A stretch of DNA of 64,000 nucleotides from UBA2137 sp963740205 (GCA_963740205.1 CAVUDD010000004.1:1-64000); one strand, 5' to 3'; shown: positions 48,743 through 58,377, counted from the stretch's first letter. Notes: generated from the sequence alone by a model not told the origin. Numbers and translations: made by a program.

Positions 48743-50261
48743 ATGTCTCATGGCTCTCTTCACTATGATGTTTGTATTATTGGCGGTGGTATAAATGGCG
48801 CAGGAATTGCGCGCGATTTATCTGGCCGAGGTGCACGTGTTTTCCTATGCGAGAAGGGCGATTTGGCAAATGCGACGTCCTCATCAAGTACAAAGCTTAT
48901 TCATGGTGGTCTGCGCTATTTAGAATATTATGATTTCAAGCTCGTTTATAAGGCATTAAAAGAGAGGAAGCTTCTTCTCAAGTTAGCACCTCATATCATA
49001 TGGCCTTTACGCTTTGTACTTCCTCATAATAAAAATCTGCGTCCAAAATGGTTGATACGATTGGGACTTTTCCTCTACGACCATATGACGTTGCGCGACA
49101 AGTTGTTGCCTGCTTCCAAAAGTGAGAATCTTAAAAAAGGTAATTATGGCGAACCACTTCTTTCAAAATTTAAAAAAGGATTTTCTTATAGCGATTGCTG
49201 GGTAGATGATGCACGTCTTGTTGTTCTAAATGCGATGGATGCAGCTGATAAGGGTGCGAATATTTCCACCTATACGCGATGTAAATTCATGGAGCGTCGA
49301 GGTGGGCGGTGGCTTATAACTTTGCACGACGAGATTGAAGACTACGAATATTGTATTACTGCGCGTATGGTCGTGAATGCCGCCGGGCCTTGGGTAAAGC
49401 ATTTACTTGATGTAAATGGTTTGACACACGATGGTACTCTAAGTATTCGCACAGTAAAGGGCTCTCATATCGTTGTGCCAAGAATGTACGAGGGTGAGCA
49501 TTGTTATATTATCCAACAGCATGATGGGCGTATTGTTTTTACAATTCCTTATGAAGATGAATTTACGTTGGTGGGCACAACCGAGGAACATGTTGAGGGC
49601 CATCTGGATAAGATTTCTATATCCAACAATGAGATTGATTATCTGTGCGCTACTGTTAACGCAACCTTTGAAAAAGAAGGTGGGGCTTGATGATATTGTT
49701 TGGAGTTATTCAGGTGTCAGACCTTTAATTGAGGATGGAGCAAAAGACGATAAATCGGTAACGCGTGATTTTAAACTTGTCCTTGAGCATGAAAACGAAG
49801 CTCCACTTTTGTCTGTGTATGGTGGTAAAATTACGACTTATCGTAGATTGGCTACTAAGGCCGCTTATCTGGTGAAAAAGGCATTGCCATCCTTAGAGTT
49901 GCAGGGAAATTTTACACATAAAGAGCATTTGCCTGGTGGTGATTTTTCTCATTTAAGGAAACAGGAGTTTACGAATGATATTACGGCACAATATCCATGG
50001 CTTTCCGAAGATATAGTCAAACGATATGTACGGTCATACGGTACACGCATGCATATATTTCTTGAAGGTTTGACTTCACTTACTGATATGGGGCAAGATT
50101 TTGGAGCAGGTTTATATGGTGTAGAAGTCGATTACTTACTTACACATGAATTTGCAACAACTGTGGATGATATACTGTTCAGACGCTCAAAGCTTGGATT
50201 GAAAATTTCCCCAGAGGGTGCCGACCGCCTTGGGCATTATATCCACGCTTATCATTTTTAG
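48743..50261 (+). CDS. glpD: Aerobic glycerol-3-phosphate dehydrogenase GlpD (frameshifted)
   Basis: This FAD enzyme oxidises glycerol-3-phosphate to DHAP at the inner membrane and feeds quinones. The first frame shows the FAD motif YDVCIIGGGINGAGIARDLSG, STKLIHGGLRYLEYYDFKLV and VVNAAGPWV. It stops at 49690 after KEGGA. A shift in the AAAAAGAAGG run near 49676 continues VGLDDIVWSYSGVRPL, LLSVYGGKITTYRRLA and DILFRRSKLGL to the stop at 50261. The combined length of about 506 residues matches GlpD. glpK follows 8 bp later. Confidence 0.93.
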
Positions 50262-50269
50262 GCTTAAGC

Positions 50270-51754
50270 ATGAATTCAAACAAAACCATACTTGCACTTG
50301 ACCAAGGGACAACGTCGTCACGGGCGATTGTGTTTGATAGATATGGGAAAGTCATAAATATTTCTCAGAAGGAATTGACGCTTCACTATCCTCAGAATGG
50401 ATGGGTGGAACAAAACGCTGAGGATATCTGGCGAGACACTTTGGCTTGTGCCGATGAAGTTTCAAAAGGTGCAGATATTGATTCAATCGGTATTACCAAT
50501 CAACGTGAAACAACAATTCTATGGGACAAAAAAACAGGCAATCCTGTTTACAATGCGATTGTCTGGCAGGACAGAAGAACGGCAGAGTATTGCAGGGAAT
50601 TAAAAGGGCAGGGACATGAGAAAAATGTTTCTGATAAAACGGGGTTGCTCCTTGATCCATATTTTTCAGCCACCAAAATCAAATGGATTTTAGATAATGT
50701 AGAGGGCGTTCGTGATCGCGCGGAAAAAGGAGAAATCGCCTTTGGTACGGTTGAATGTTTCTTACTTTGGAGATTAACAGAAGGCCGTTCACACATTACA
50801 GACGTTACCAATGCCTCGCGCACCATGCTGTACAATATACATGAGAAAAAATGGGATGAGGAATTACTCGAGCTTTTTGATATTCCTAAAAGTATCTTGC
50901 CCCAAGTAAAGCCAAATGTTGCAGAATTCGGAACTACAATTCTGATTGGTGATAAAGGGCTCAAAATTACAGGTATGGCGGGCGATCAACATGCGGCGAT
51001 GGTGGGGCAGACATGTTTCAAAAAGGGCATGATTAAGTCCACATACGGGACGGGATGTTTTGCTCTGATGAATACAGGTAAGACACCGATACAATCTAAA
51101 AATAGGCTTTTAACGACCATCGCTTATGACCTAGGGCAGGGTACGCATTACGCGATTGAAGGGTCTATATTTATCGCTGGTGCAGCCATTCAATGGATAC
51201 GCGATAACATGCAGTTTTTTGATAAAAGCCCAGAGAGTGAAAAACTGGCGCGAGAAGTTGGAACAAGTGATGGAGTGATGTTTGTTCCTGCTTTTACTGG
51301 TTTGGGTGCCCCATATTGGGACCCTGAGGCACGCGCAGCCATACTGGGGATGACACGCAATACAAACAAGGGGCACATCACTTATGCAGCCCTTGAGGCA
51401 CAAGCATTCCAAACTTATGATCTATTGTCCGCTATGCACAAAGATACAGGGATAGAGGTGGATATCCTACGTGTAGATGGTGGGTTGGTAAATAATGCTC
51501 TCATGTGTCAAATGCTTGCGGATATAAATAATACGCGCGTTGAGTTACCAGAAAATACAGAATGTACTGCTCTTGGTGCTGCCATGCTTGCAGGTTTGGG
51601 GAGTGGCTTTTATAAAGATATTACAGAATTGGAAGGTGTTTGGACATCAGCGCAAATTTACGAGCCTGATGAAAAATGCAAATCAGAAGAAATTATAGCT
51701 AAGCTTAAAAGATGGAATGATGCCGTGCGCGCCGTTCAATCTTTTCATGCTTAA
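50270..51754 (+). CDS. glpK: Glycerol kinase GlpK
   Basis: This 494-residue FGGY-family kinase phosphorylates glycerol. Motifs: ALDQGTTSSRAIVFD, GITNQRETTILWD, VWQDRRTAEYC, TYGTGCFALMNTG, GLGAPYWDPEARA and LRVDGGLVNNALMCQMLAD. It is probably in an operon with glpD; no glycerol facilitator gene is beside it. Downstream it is convergent with the fifth RTX gene. Confidence 0.97.
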   Translation: MNSNKTILALDQGTTSSRAIVFDRYGKVINISQKELTLHYPQNGWVEQNAEDIWRDTLACADEVSKGADIDSIGITNQRETTILWDKKTGNPVYNAIVWQDRRTAEYCRELKGQGHEKNVSDKTGLLLDPYFSATKIKWILDNVEGVRDRAEKGEIAFGTVECFLLWRLTEGRSHITDVTNASRTMLYNIHEKKWDEELLELFDIPKSILPQVKPNVAEFGTTILIGDKGLKITGMAGDQHAAMVGQTCFKKGMIKSTYGTGCFALMNTGKTPIQSKNRLLTTIAYDLGQGTHYAIEGSIFIAGAAIQWIRDNMQFFDKSPESEKLAREVGTSDGVMFVPAFTGLGAPYWDPEARAAILGMTRNTNKGHITYAALEAQAFQTYDLLSAMHKDTGIEVDILRVDGGLVNNALMCQMLADINNTRVELPENTECTALGAAMLAGLGSGFYKDITELEGVWTSAQIYEPDEKCKSEEIIAKLKRWNDAVRAVQSFHA

Positions 51755-51761
51755 TCTAGAG

Positions 51762-53754
51762 TTAGAGAATTATCTGCCCATTATCAAATAGACTTCTGTG
51801 CGGTTAATCCCAATCCGCTCAAACCTTGTAATTGAACAGCAATAGTTTGACCAAATCCCCCACCAGTTCCATCAGCATCAACCATAACACGCACGTGAAA
51901 ATTGGTATCTACGAGTTGAACAAAGTCGTTAATATTGTCGCCAATGCCAAAATTGAGGACAGACGAGAAGTCGAGAATATCTGCACCCACGCCTAATTCA
52001 AAATCATTTACGTAGTCAAAGGCTGTATAGGTGTCTGCTAATTGGAATGCAAAAGTATCAGCACCAGTTCCACCTGTGAGAACATCGGAATTGGCACCCC
52101 CATCTAACCTGTCATTACCGGCACCACCAAATAGGAGGTCATTACCGGCACCACCGTAAAGTGTGTCGTTACCAGCACCTACAAAAGTTGGGCTTGATAT
52201 TTGATCATCACCGTAAAGAAAGTCGCGTCCATCACCACCGTAGATTGTGTCAGAACCTTCTTGTCCAAAGAGAACGTCATTATCTCCTTCGCCATCAATG
52301 GTATCATTACCTGTTCCACCTTCGGCACGATCTGTTCCGTTACCGCCATAGATAAAGTCATCACCATCACTACCATACATGAGGTCATTGCCATCTTCGC
52401 CGAATAGATAATCACGCCCAGCGTCTCCAGTGAGGCGATCATTTCCTGTACCGCCATAAAGCTGGTCATTACCTTCGCCACCATATATGTCGTCTAAGCC
52501 GTCTTCGCCATAAAGGCGATCATGTCCTTCGTCACCATAAAGCCAATCATCACCACCACGACCATAAAGATCATCGCGACCTGATCCGCCGTGAAGTATG
52601 TTGAACACATTACTTCCGATAATATCGTCGTTCAGATAGGAGCCTGTAACATTTTCAAAGTTTCTGAATGTTTGAACATCACCATTTGAAAGAGTAATGG
52701 TTTGCGTGGACATATCAAAAGTCCCGCCGTAATTAATGTTGGTAAAAACTATGGTATCAGAACCTGAGCCACCGTTGATAAAGTCGTTGCCAATGGACAC
52801 GTAAACAAAGTCGTTACCAGCACCTGCAATGATTGTATCTGTTCCATCTCCGCCATCAAGGATATCGTCACCAGCACCACCATTAAGTGTGTCATCTCCT
52901 GAGCCGCCAAATAGTTGGTCTGTGTTTCCGCCACCAGTTAAAATGTCATTACCAGCACCACCGTGGAGTATGTCATTGCCGCTACTTCCGCGAAGGTCAT
53001 CGTTGCCGTTACCGCCATTTAAAATGTCGTCATCAAGACCACCATTTAGAAAGTCATTCCCATCACCGCCACTTAGGGTGTCGTTGCCATTTTGACCTTG
53101 TAGAGTGTCATCCCCAGCATCACCCTGAATGCTGTCATCACCGTTGCCACCATATAAAATATCGTTACCGTCACCACCATAGAGACGATCATCATCATTT
53201 TGTCCGTAAAGAGTATCATTGCCAGCATAGCCATAAAGTGTGTCATTACCATTACCGCCATACATGAGATCTATGGAAGTTGCACCATTGGCGTCCCCAT
53301 AAATGAGGTTGGCCGCACTATCACCGTATGTTGTGACTGTTAAATTTTGGACGGTCATTAAAGCGCCACCAAAACGAAAAAACTCAATTGCGTAGGCACC
53401 GGTTGAAAGGAAGAAATTGCGCACAGTTATTTCACTGCTACCGGGGGCATCAATAACGAGGTCATAATTATTTTCACGTGTAAAATTTAGAGAACCAAAG
53501 CTTAAGCCACCAAAATCAATTATATCGGAACTGCCACCACTATCCAGAATCACATCTTGGCCTGAACTGTATATGTATGTGTCATTGCCATATCCACCGT
53601 AAAGAGTATCGTTGCCGTTACCGCCATCGATAACATCATCGCCTCCACGCGCAGTGATTGTGTCGTTGCCGCCCAATCCATAAAAAAAGTCGTTGGCATT
53701 CTCATCGTCTGCATTGAGAATATCGTCGCTTGCTGTTCCGTTATATGTTGGCAT
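51762..53754 (-). CDS. RTX-type secreted calcium-binding protein
   Basis: The protein begins MPTYNGTASDDILNADD with AAGGAG upstream. A first RTX cluster is followed by a non-repeat insert (about residues 68-155, GSLNFTRENNYDLVI, a beta-rich link seen in many RTX proteins) and long nonapeptide blocks (YGGNGNDTLYGYAGND type) split by a second insert near residue 340. The C-terminal secretion domain has FDYVNDFELGVGADILDFS. The raw frame stops at 51784 after AQKSI; dropping one base gives SLFDNGQIIL with a stop at 51762, matching the tails of its paralogues. No lectin-like domain is present. Confidence 0.88.
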
Positions 53755-53813
53755 TACGCCTGCTCCTTGGTAATTCTTCCAAACTTAACTCGATCCTCGA
53801 GTACCCCTAAAGT

Positions 53814-53833
53814 TTCCGCATAAGCCCGCGGAA
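53814..53833. promoter_or_regulatory. Inverted repeat upstream of the fifth RTX gene
   Basis: TTCCGC-ATAAGCCC-GCGGAA is a perfect 6-bp palindrome with an 8-bp spacer, 60 bp upstream of the RTX start, in the gap shared with the divergent 53977 gene. It could be an operator. Confidence 0.3.
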
Positions 53834-53976
53834 TCACTTCACCTTTTATTTTACAATGAAAACACTTAAAAAAGGCTTAATGCACCGTCTGTTTAGTGCG
53901 TAGAAATTATATATTTATCAATGTCTTAATAAAATATTTTGCCTGTAAGCCTTTTGAGGTGAAAGAATGTTTTATT

Positions 53977-54375
53977 ATGAAGCTTCAAGAACCCGCAAAT
54001 TCCAATAGAGACGACAGACATCAGCTTGTGTCTTTTGGCATCAAATACCCATGGGATGAAGATTATCTGGTTACTATGGAGGCCTGGATCTGGGACATAA
54101 TTGATGAAGTTATCGAGAATGCGAAGGTTACAAGAGAAAACTTCTTTAAAGACGCTTATGCTCAATATTGGCAGGATAAAACGCGTTATGAGTATTCCTA
54201 TCAAGAATCTTTTCAAGCCTATGTCGTTTTAAAATACTTGGAATGGTATGATTTTAATAATGGATATGTGAACGATAATTTATATCTTAGCCGTACCCAC
54301 ATGGTTTTCAACTATCCAACAATAGAATTGCGTGACGGATTAAGTCTTACATTTAATGTGAATTTGGAAAAATAA
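53977..54375 (+). CDS. Hypothetical protein
   Basis: This is a 132-residue cytosolic-looking protein rich in aromatic residues (YPWDEDYLVTMEAWIWDIIDEV, AQYWQDKTRYEYSYQESFQAYVVLKYLEWYDF). No signal peptide or transmembrane segment is seen and I do not recognise a family. ATG 53977 was chosen because the longer frame (53896) has an unlikely N-terminus; neither has a strong ribosome site. It ends 8 bp before the tRNA-Phe gene on the opposite strand. Confidence 0.55.
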   Translation: MKLQEPANSNRDDRHQLVSFGIKYPWDEDYLVTMEAWIWDIIDEVIENAKVTRENFFKDAYAQYWQDKTRYEYSYQESFQAYVVLKYLEWYDFNNGYVNDNLYLSRTHMVFNYPTIELRDGLSLTFNVNLEK

Positions 54376-54383
54376 AGGAAAAA

Positions 54384-54459
54384 TGGTGCTCAGAGCCGGG
54401 CTCGAACCGGCGACACAGGGATTTTCAGTCCCTTGCTCTACCAACTGAGCTACCTGAGC
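54384..54459 (-). tRNA. tRNA-Phe (GAA anticodon)
   Basis: A 76-nt cloverleaf: acceptor GCTCAGG/TCTGAGC with one G-U pair, D-arm GCTCAGTTGGTAGAGC, anticodon arm GGGA-CTGAAAA-TCCC with GAA at 54426-54424, T-arm GCCGG-TTCGAGC-CCGGC, then ACCA encoded. Confidence 0.96.
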
Positions 54460-54540
54460 ACTCTATAGAAATGTCTAAATGTTGGTATCAGACACAGGTT
54501 TATATCGAATGACACTTCAAACGTCCACCCAAAAAATGCC

Positions 54541-55308
54541 TTAAGATGTGAATTGTTCCTTCAACATGCGTTCTTCCAGATTATGGTCGGGGTCAAACAA
54601 CAAAGTTTGCTCCATATCCTTGGATTGCCAGACATTAATGCTCTTAACATGACGCACTTCGGTAAAGTCCGCCACCGCACTTACAGGGCGTTTTTCGGTT
54701 TCAAGAATTTCAAATTCAAAACAACTTGAATCTGGCAGCAATGCACCGTTCCAGCGACGAGGACGAAACGCGGATATGGGGGTTAGTGCAAGCATATTAG
54801 ATGATAAAGGCAAGATAGGCCCATGTGCAGAGAGGTTATAGGCGGTACTTCCTGCTGGGCTGGCAACAATTATTCCATCGCAAATAAGTTCTTCTAAACG
54901 CACCACGCCATTAACTGTCACCTTAAGTTTGGCCGCTTGTCTGCGCTGGCGCATAAGAGAGACCTCGTTAAAGGCAATAGCCTCGGTTTCCTTACCATTC
55001 TCATTTATTGTTTTCATCTTTAGAGGGTGAATGACAGTTGCCGTGGCCTTTTCAATACGCTCTACAAGATTTTCTTCTTCATACGGATTAAGCAGAAAAC
55101 CGACTGAGCCACAATTTAATCCATAAACTGGAAGATTGGTTTTGGAACGCAACGCCGCATGGAGAGTTTCCAACATCGTGCCATCACCCCCCAGAACCAC
55201 AACGACATCGGCATCTTTCAGACTGTTGGCCTGTCCATATTTACCAATAAGCAAGTCGCGCTTTTGTTTGGCTTCTGCGGTTTCGGAGGCGTGAAAATAA
55301 AGATTCAT
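54541..55308 (-). CDS. nadK: NAD kinase
   Basis: This 255-residue kinase makes NADP from NAD. Motifs: the GGDG loop in ADVVVVLGGDGTML, YGLNCGSVGFLLNPY with the following NE (AFNEVSL), and the substrate loop DGIIVASPAGSTAYNLSAHGPI. The size is typical of the short alphaproteobacterial form. Its start is 6 bp after the pyrE stop, so the two are co-transcribed. Confidence 0.95.
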   Translation of the reverse strand: MNLYFHASETAEAKQKRDLLIGKYGQANSLKDADVVVVLGGDGTMLETLHAALRSKTNLPVYGLNCGSVGFLLNPYEEENLVERIEKATATVIHPLKMKTINENGKETEAIAFNEVSLMRQRRQAAKLKVTVNGVVRLEELICDGIIVASPAGSTAYNLSAHGPILPLSSNMLALTPISAFRPRRWNGALLPDSSCFEFEILETEKRPVSAVADFTEVRHVKSINVWQSKDMEQTLLFDPDHNLEERMLKEQFTS

Positions 55309-55314
55309 TTGCGT

Positions 55315-55983
55315 TTAAGAGGCTTTCTCTTCAGCCAAATGTTTATTTTTCTCTGCCCATTCATCGGGTGAATTGAGGAAGAATTCAACCGAGTCCAAAG
55401 TTTCCTCGTCAAAATATTTGTCGCGCTTTGCTGTTTCAAGAACCGCCCACCAATCGGTAAGGGCATGTAATTGAACGCCTATTTCCTTCATGTTTTCCAA
55501 TGATTGCGGGAAAATACCGTAATGGAAGACAACGAAAGAATGCTCGACCTTGGCACCAGCATTACGAAGGGCGTCAATAAAGACCTTTTTACTTCCGCCA
55601 TCTGTTTGCAAATCTTCGATGAGGGCAACATTTTTGCCTTCCTCGTCCATGCATCCCTCAATTTGTGCCATTTTACCAAAGCCCTTTGGCTTTTTACGCA
55701 CATAAAGCATGGGAATATTCAAACGCTCGGAGATAAAGGCAGCGTAGGGAATTCCAGCTGTCTCACCACCTGCGGCGTAATCCAGATTAAATGGCTTTAA
55801 CATCTCTGTTCCCATATCCATTAATTGGGAACGCTCGGCTGGAAAGGAAATCAGACGGCGAATATCAACATAAACAGGGCTGAGGCGACCAGATGTAAAT
55901 ACAAAAGGTTTCTTTGCATTGAACAGGACGGATTTGGTGTCCAACAAAATTTTTGCGGCCTTGGCGCGTGTTTCTTCACTCAT
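55315..55983 (-). CDS. pyrE: Orotate phosphoribosyltransferase
   Basis: This 222-residue enzyme adds PRPP to orotate to give OMP. Motifs: FVFTSGRLSPVYVDIRRLI, YAAGGETAGIPYAAFISE, MLYVRKKPKGFG, and the PRPP loop VALIEDLQTDGGSK. AGAGAGGA precedes the ATG. nadK follows in the same direction. Confidence 0.94.
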   Translation of the reverse strand: MSEETRAKAAKILLDTKSVLFNAKKPFVFTSGRLSPVYVDIRRLISFPAERSQLMDMGTEMLKPFNLDYAAGGETAGIPYAAFISERLNIPMLYVRKKPKGFGKMAQIEGCMDEEGKNVALIEDLQTDGGSKKVFIDALRNAGAKVEHSFVVFHYGIFPQSLENMKEIGVQLHALTDWWAVLETAKRDKYFDEETLDSVEFFLNSPDEWAEKNKHLAEEKAS

Positions 55984-56091
55984 GGTGTTTTCCTCTCTCT
56001 TGATATAACGCGGTTATCCTAACTTCTGCCCTGTGAATGGCAAGTTTAAATTTTTTGACAAATTAGAGAAAACTGTTGTACGATTTTCCTT

Positions 56092-56481
56092 ATGAAAAGT
56101 TCTGCGTTAGATTTTGAAGAAATGGCTCGTGCTGGAGCATCAAACGAACAGATATTGCGTGATGTTGCAGAAATCGACTCGGAATTTCTTCTAGAAAAAG
56201 AAATCATTCTTGAAACACTCCAACATACTGATCCATTACAGGCGGATAACTGGCCAATTATAATGCAGGCTGTCCTTGATATAGGGATACCGCAAAAGGT
56301 ACTAACGGAGAAAATGTACTTTACTGAAGTGATTGTTAACGAGCTTATCTCTGGTGATATCGTACCCCCAGAGGAACAGGCAGTTATATCGCATGATGAA
56401 CTTATTACTGCGGCACATGATTACATGCGCCAATTAAGTGACAATATCAAGAATATGCAATTGGGAATTGCACCAAATTAA
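56092..56481 (+). CDS. Hypothetical acidic helical protein
   Basis: This 129-residue, strongly acidic, all-helical-looking protein (EEMARAGASNEQILRDVAEID, EKEIILETLQHTDPLQADNW, HDYMRQLSDNIKNM) has no signal or membrane segment. I do not recognise it. Its stop overlaps the convergent S24-type repressor gene by 4 bp. Confidence 0.6.
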   Translation: MKSSALDFEEMARAGASNEQILRDVAEIDSEFLLEKEIILETLQHTDPLQADNWPIIMQAVLDIGIPQKVLTEKMYFTEVIVNELISGDIVPPEEQAVISHDELITAAHDYMRQLSDNIKNMQLGIAPN

Positions 56482-57128
56482 ATCCGACTTTGGCTTGCCC
56501 ATAATATCCGCGCAAGCAAGGCAATCTTGCTCATATCTGTTCTTTGGTGATTACCCTGATTATCAAGGGCGCGGGTTTCAATCATGTTAGATGATATTCC
56601 AACCACCTCATGAATAAGCAAATCGTTTGATGTCCCCAGCATAATGACGCGCTCGCCCTGTTGTACGGATTTGGGGGGCAATGCCTCGACAACCAAAACG
56701 TCACCTGTGCGATAACACCCACTTTCGTGTGATCCATCAATTTCAATGCCAAAACATGTGGTGGGGAAGGTGGTGGATAAAGTCTTTCCACTCCATGCCT
56801 TATTGCTGGTCGGTTGACCATGCCCGTTAAACAAACGCTTGTCGGTCAGGGACGAAAGTCGTGCACAAGGCAGGGTATTTTCAACGCGTCCCTCATCACC
56901 ATTTTTTACCATATCGGCAAGCTCGGTTAAATTGGCACCTGTCACGCCAAGGATTTTGGCAATGCTCTCTGTCGATGGCCAACGCGGTTTGCCATGCGAT
57001 GTCTCACGCTTGGATTTGTTGAACGTCGTCGGGTCAAGACCAGCCTTTTTGGCCAGTCCCGATGTTGACAATGAATGCTTAGAGGCGAGCGTATCGATAG
57101 CAGCCCATATTTCGGAATGCGAAAACAT
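56478..57128 (-). CDS. HTH / S24-peptidase-like repressor
   Basis: This 216-residue protein has an N-terminal HTH (about 5-70; LSTSGLAKKAGLDPTTFNKSKR, STESIAKILGVTG) and a C-terminal LexA/CI-like S24 domain (CFGIEIDGSHESGCYRTGDVLVVE to IHEVVGIS). The nucleophile position (Ser in DGSHESG) is present. Where LexA-type proteins have the general-base Lys, this one reads LLIHEVVG, so self-cleavage is doubtful. Proximity to the head module suggests a phage-type repressor, but similar S24 regulators also occur as core genes in alphaproteobacteria. Confidence 0.75.
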   Translation of the reverse strand: MFSHSEIWAAIDTLASKHSLSTSGLAKKAGLDPTTFNKSKRETSHGKPRWPSTESIAKILGVTGANLTELADMVKNGDEGRVENTLPCARLSSLTDKRLFNGHGQPTSNKAWSGKTLSTTFPTTCFGIEIDGSHESGCYRTGDVLVVEALPPKSVQQGERVIMLGTSNDLLIHEVVGISSNMIETRALDNQGNHQRTDMSKIALLARILWASQSRI

Positions 57129-57446
57129 AGGAATAGTGTCCCACGTCTTTTCGATTCTAAAAAGGGAATTTATTATATATTAAAAAGATATCTCAAATGT
57201 AACTATAGTGTAATTTGAAGCATAATATAAGCTCTAAATCATTGTATTTAATTGTAAAAATTTTTGATTGGCCAAGAGTAAGAGAATTTTCATAATAAAT
57301 TCAAGATTGAGCATAATGTTATTCTCAAAAAAGGTTGACAAAGTTTTTAAAATGAGTGCGTTTATGTGGAATTTATATTTGAAATATGCTAGAATTAGTA
57401 TAAATAGTAGTGTCAAGCTTTTAAGATTATAGAAAGGAGATGTCTT
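57129..57446. other. AT-rich gap between the S24-type repressor and small ORFs
   Basis: This 318-bp gap has no credible gene. It should contain divergent promoters for the repressor (minus) and the 57447 gene (plus). TTGACA occurs at 57335-57340 without a good -10 partner; TTGAAA and TAAATA at about 57380-57405 are a possible promoter. The 57447 start has a strong AGAAAGGAG site. I see no clear operator repeat or attachment site. Confidence 0.4.
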
Positions 57447-57668
57447 ATGATTGATAAAACTAAAGCTCTTGAGATTATCTCCAGAACTGGAGATGATTGT
57501 GAACTAACAGATGTTAAGTTCTTTATTGGTCATGATCGTAATGTGACGCAAGAAGAACTTCTTAGTGAAGCAGCAAAGGGTGTAGAATTGCTTAACGAAG
57601 GTAAGTTAACCTTAGTTGAGTATTTAAATAATAAGGATTTTAAACAGGTTTCCTTTGAATATTCTTAG
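57447..57668 (+). CDS. Small hypothetical protein
   Basis: This 73-residue soluble protein (TKALEIISRTGDDCEL, VTQEELLSEAAKGVELLNEG) has a very good ribosome site (AGAAAGGAG). No family is recognised. It heads a run of three small AT-rich genes between the repressor and the head module, with base composition lower in G+C than the phage-like genes that follow. Confidence 0.6.
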   Translation: MIDKTKALEIISRTGDDCELTDVKFFIGHDRNVTQEELLSEAAKGVELLNEGKLTLVEYLNNKDFKQVSFEYS

Positions 57669-57677
57669 GAAAGTGTT

Positions 57678-57962
57678 TTGTCTTTACAAAAACTCATAAA
57701 ATATACGAATGATAACGGCCTCATACCAGTAGATGTTGAGGCCGTTAAAACATGGTTTCTAGAAAACCAATATCAAGACAAGATTAATTTTTTTCCTGCT
57801 CCGTTTGATGAAGACAAGTTGCGTGGCATGATTAGAAAATATTCCTATCATGAAACCCCTTACGGCGATCCAGTTTTAGTAACTGATATCTTGTTCGCAA
57901 ATGACATTAAATGCTTGCTGGATAAATATGGTGTGTACTACAGAAATGATTCACATTCTTGA
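57678..57962 (+). CDS. Small hypothetical protein
   Basis: This 94-residue protein starts at TTG 57678 with AGGAAAG overlapping the preceding stop region, 9 bp after the previous gene. Its sequence (LQKLIKYTNDNGLIPVDVEAVKTWF, GDPVLVTDILFANDIKCLLDKYG) does not match a family I know. The next gene overlaps its end by 17 bp, suggesting translational coupling. Confidence 0.55.
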   Translation: MSLQKLIKYTNDNGLIPVDVEAVKTWFLENQYQDKINFFPAPFDEDKLRGMIRKYSYHETPYGDPVLVTDILFANDIKCLLDKYGVYYRNDSHS

Positions 57963-58251
57963 TGGAAAAAATTTTGCAACTTCTACTTCAGACACAATAA
58001 ACAAATTAACAGCGCACCTTACTGATCCTATGCTTCGGTTTAATCCTTCTTCAGAGGCGATGGTAGATCAGAGTGCCCAATTTAAAGCATTGGCAGTACT
58101 TGCGCCGAACGGTGCGGTAGAAGCTTTAAGGCCATCATATGAAGAGGGGCGTAGAACCAACCTAGAGATTGCTAAAATATTGATGATTCCTCAATACTAC
58201 ATACCACTTTTATTTGATCCAGAGTTCATCGCACTAAGGCCCTACCTTTAA
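57946..58251 (+). CDS. Small hypothetical protein
   Basis: This 101-residue protein starts MIHILDGKNFATSTSDTI, overlapping the previous gene. It contains AVLAPNGAVEALRPSYEEGRRTNLEIAKIL and a hydrophobic C-terminus PQYYIPLLFDPEF. An upstream in-frame ATG at 57901 would add 15 residues. No family is recognised. Tight overlap with its neighbour suggests a functional pair. Confidence 0.55.
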   Translation: MIHILDGKNFATSTSDTINKLTAHLTDPMLRFNPSSEAMVDQSAQFKALAVLAPNGAVEALRPSYEEGRRTNLEIAKILMIPQYYIPLLFDPEFIALRPYL

Positions 58252-58377
58252 ACAATATAAATATTATTAGGACAACATTCCTAAAATAATTCTTGACTCT
58301 TATTTCTCGGATGTTCATAAAAAGAACATAACAGGAACAAATACGCCTGTAATGATCCTTAACAGAGGCAGGAGAGA

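Noticed and set aside
54384..54459. tRNA-Phe as integration site of the phage module
   Set aside because: nadK, pyrE and other genes lie between it and the module and no direct repeat of the tRNA 3' end is seen in the window; it cannot be excluded without the right flank.
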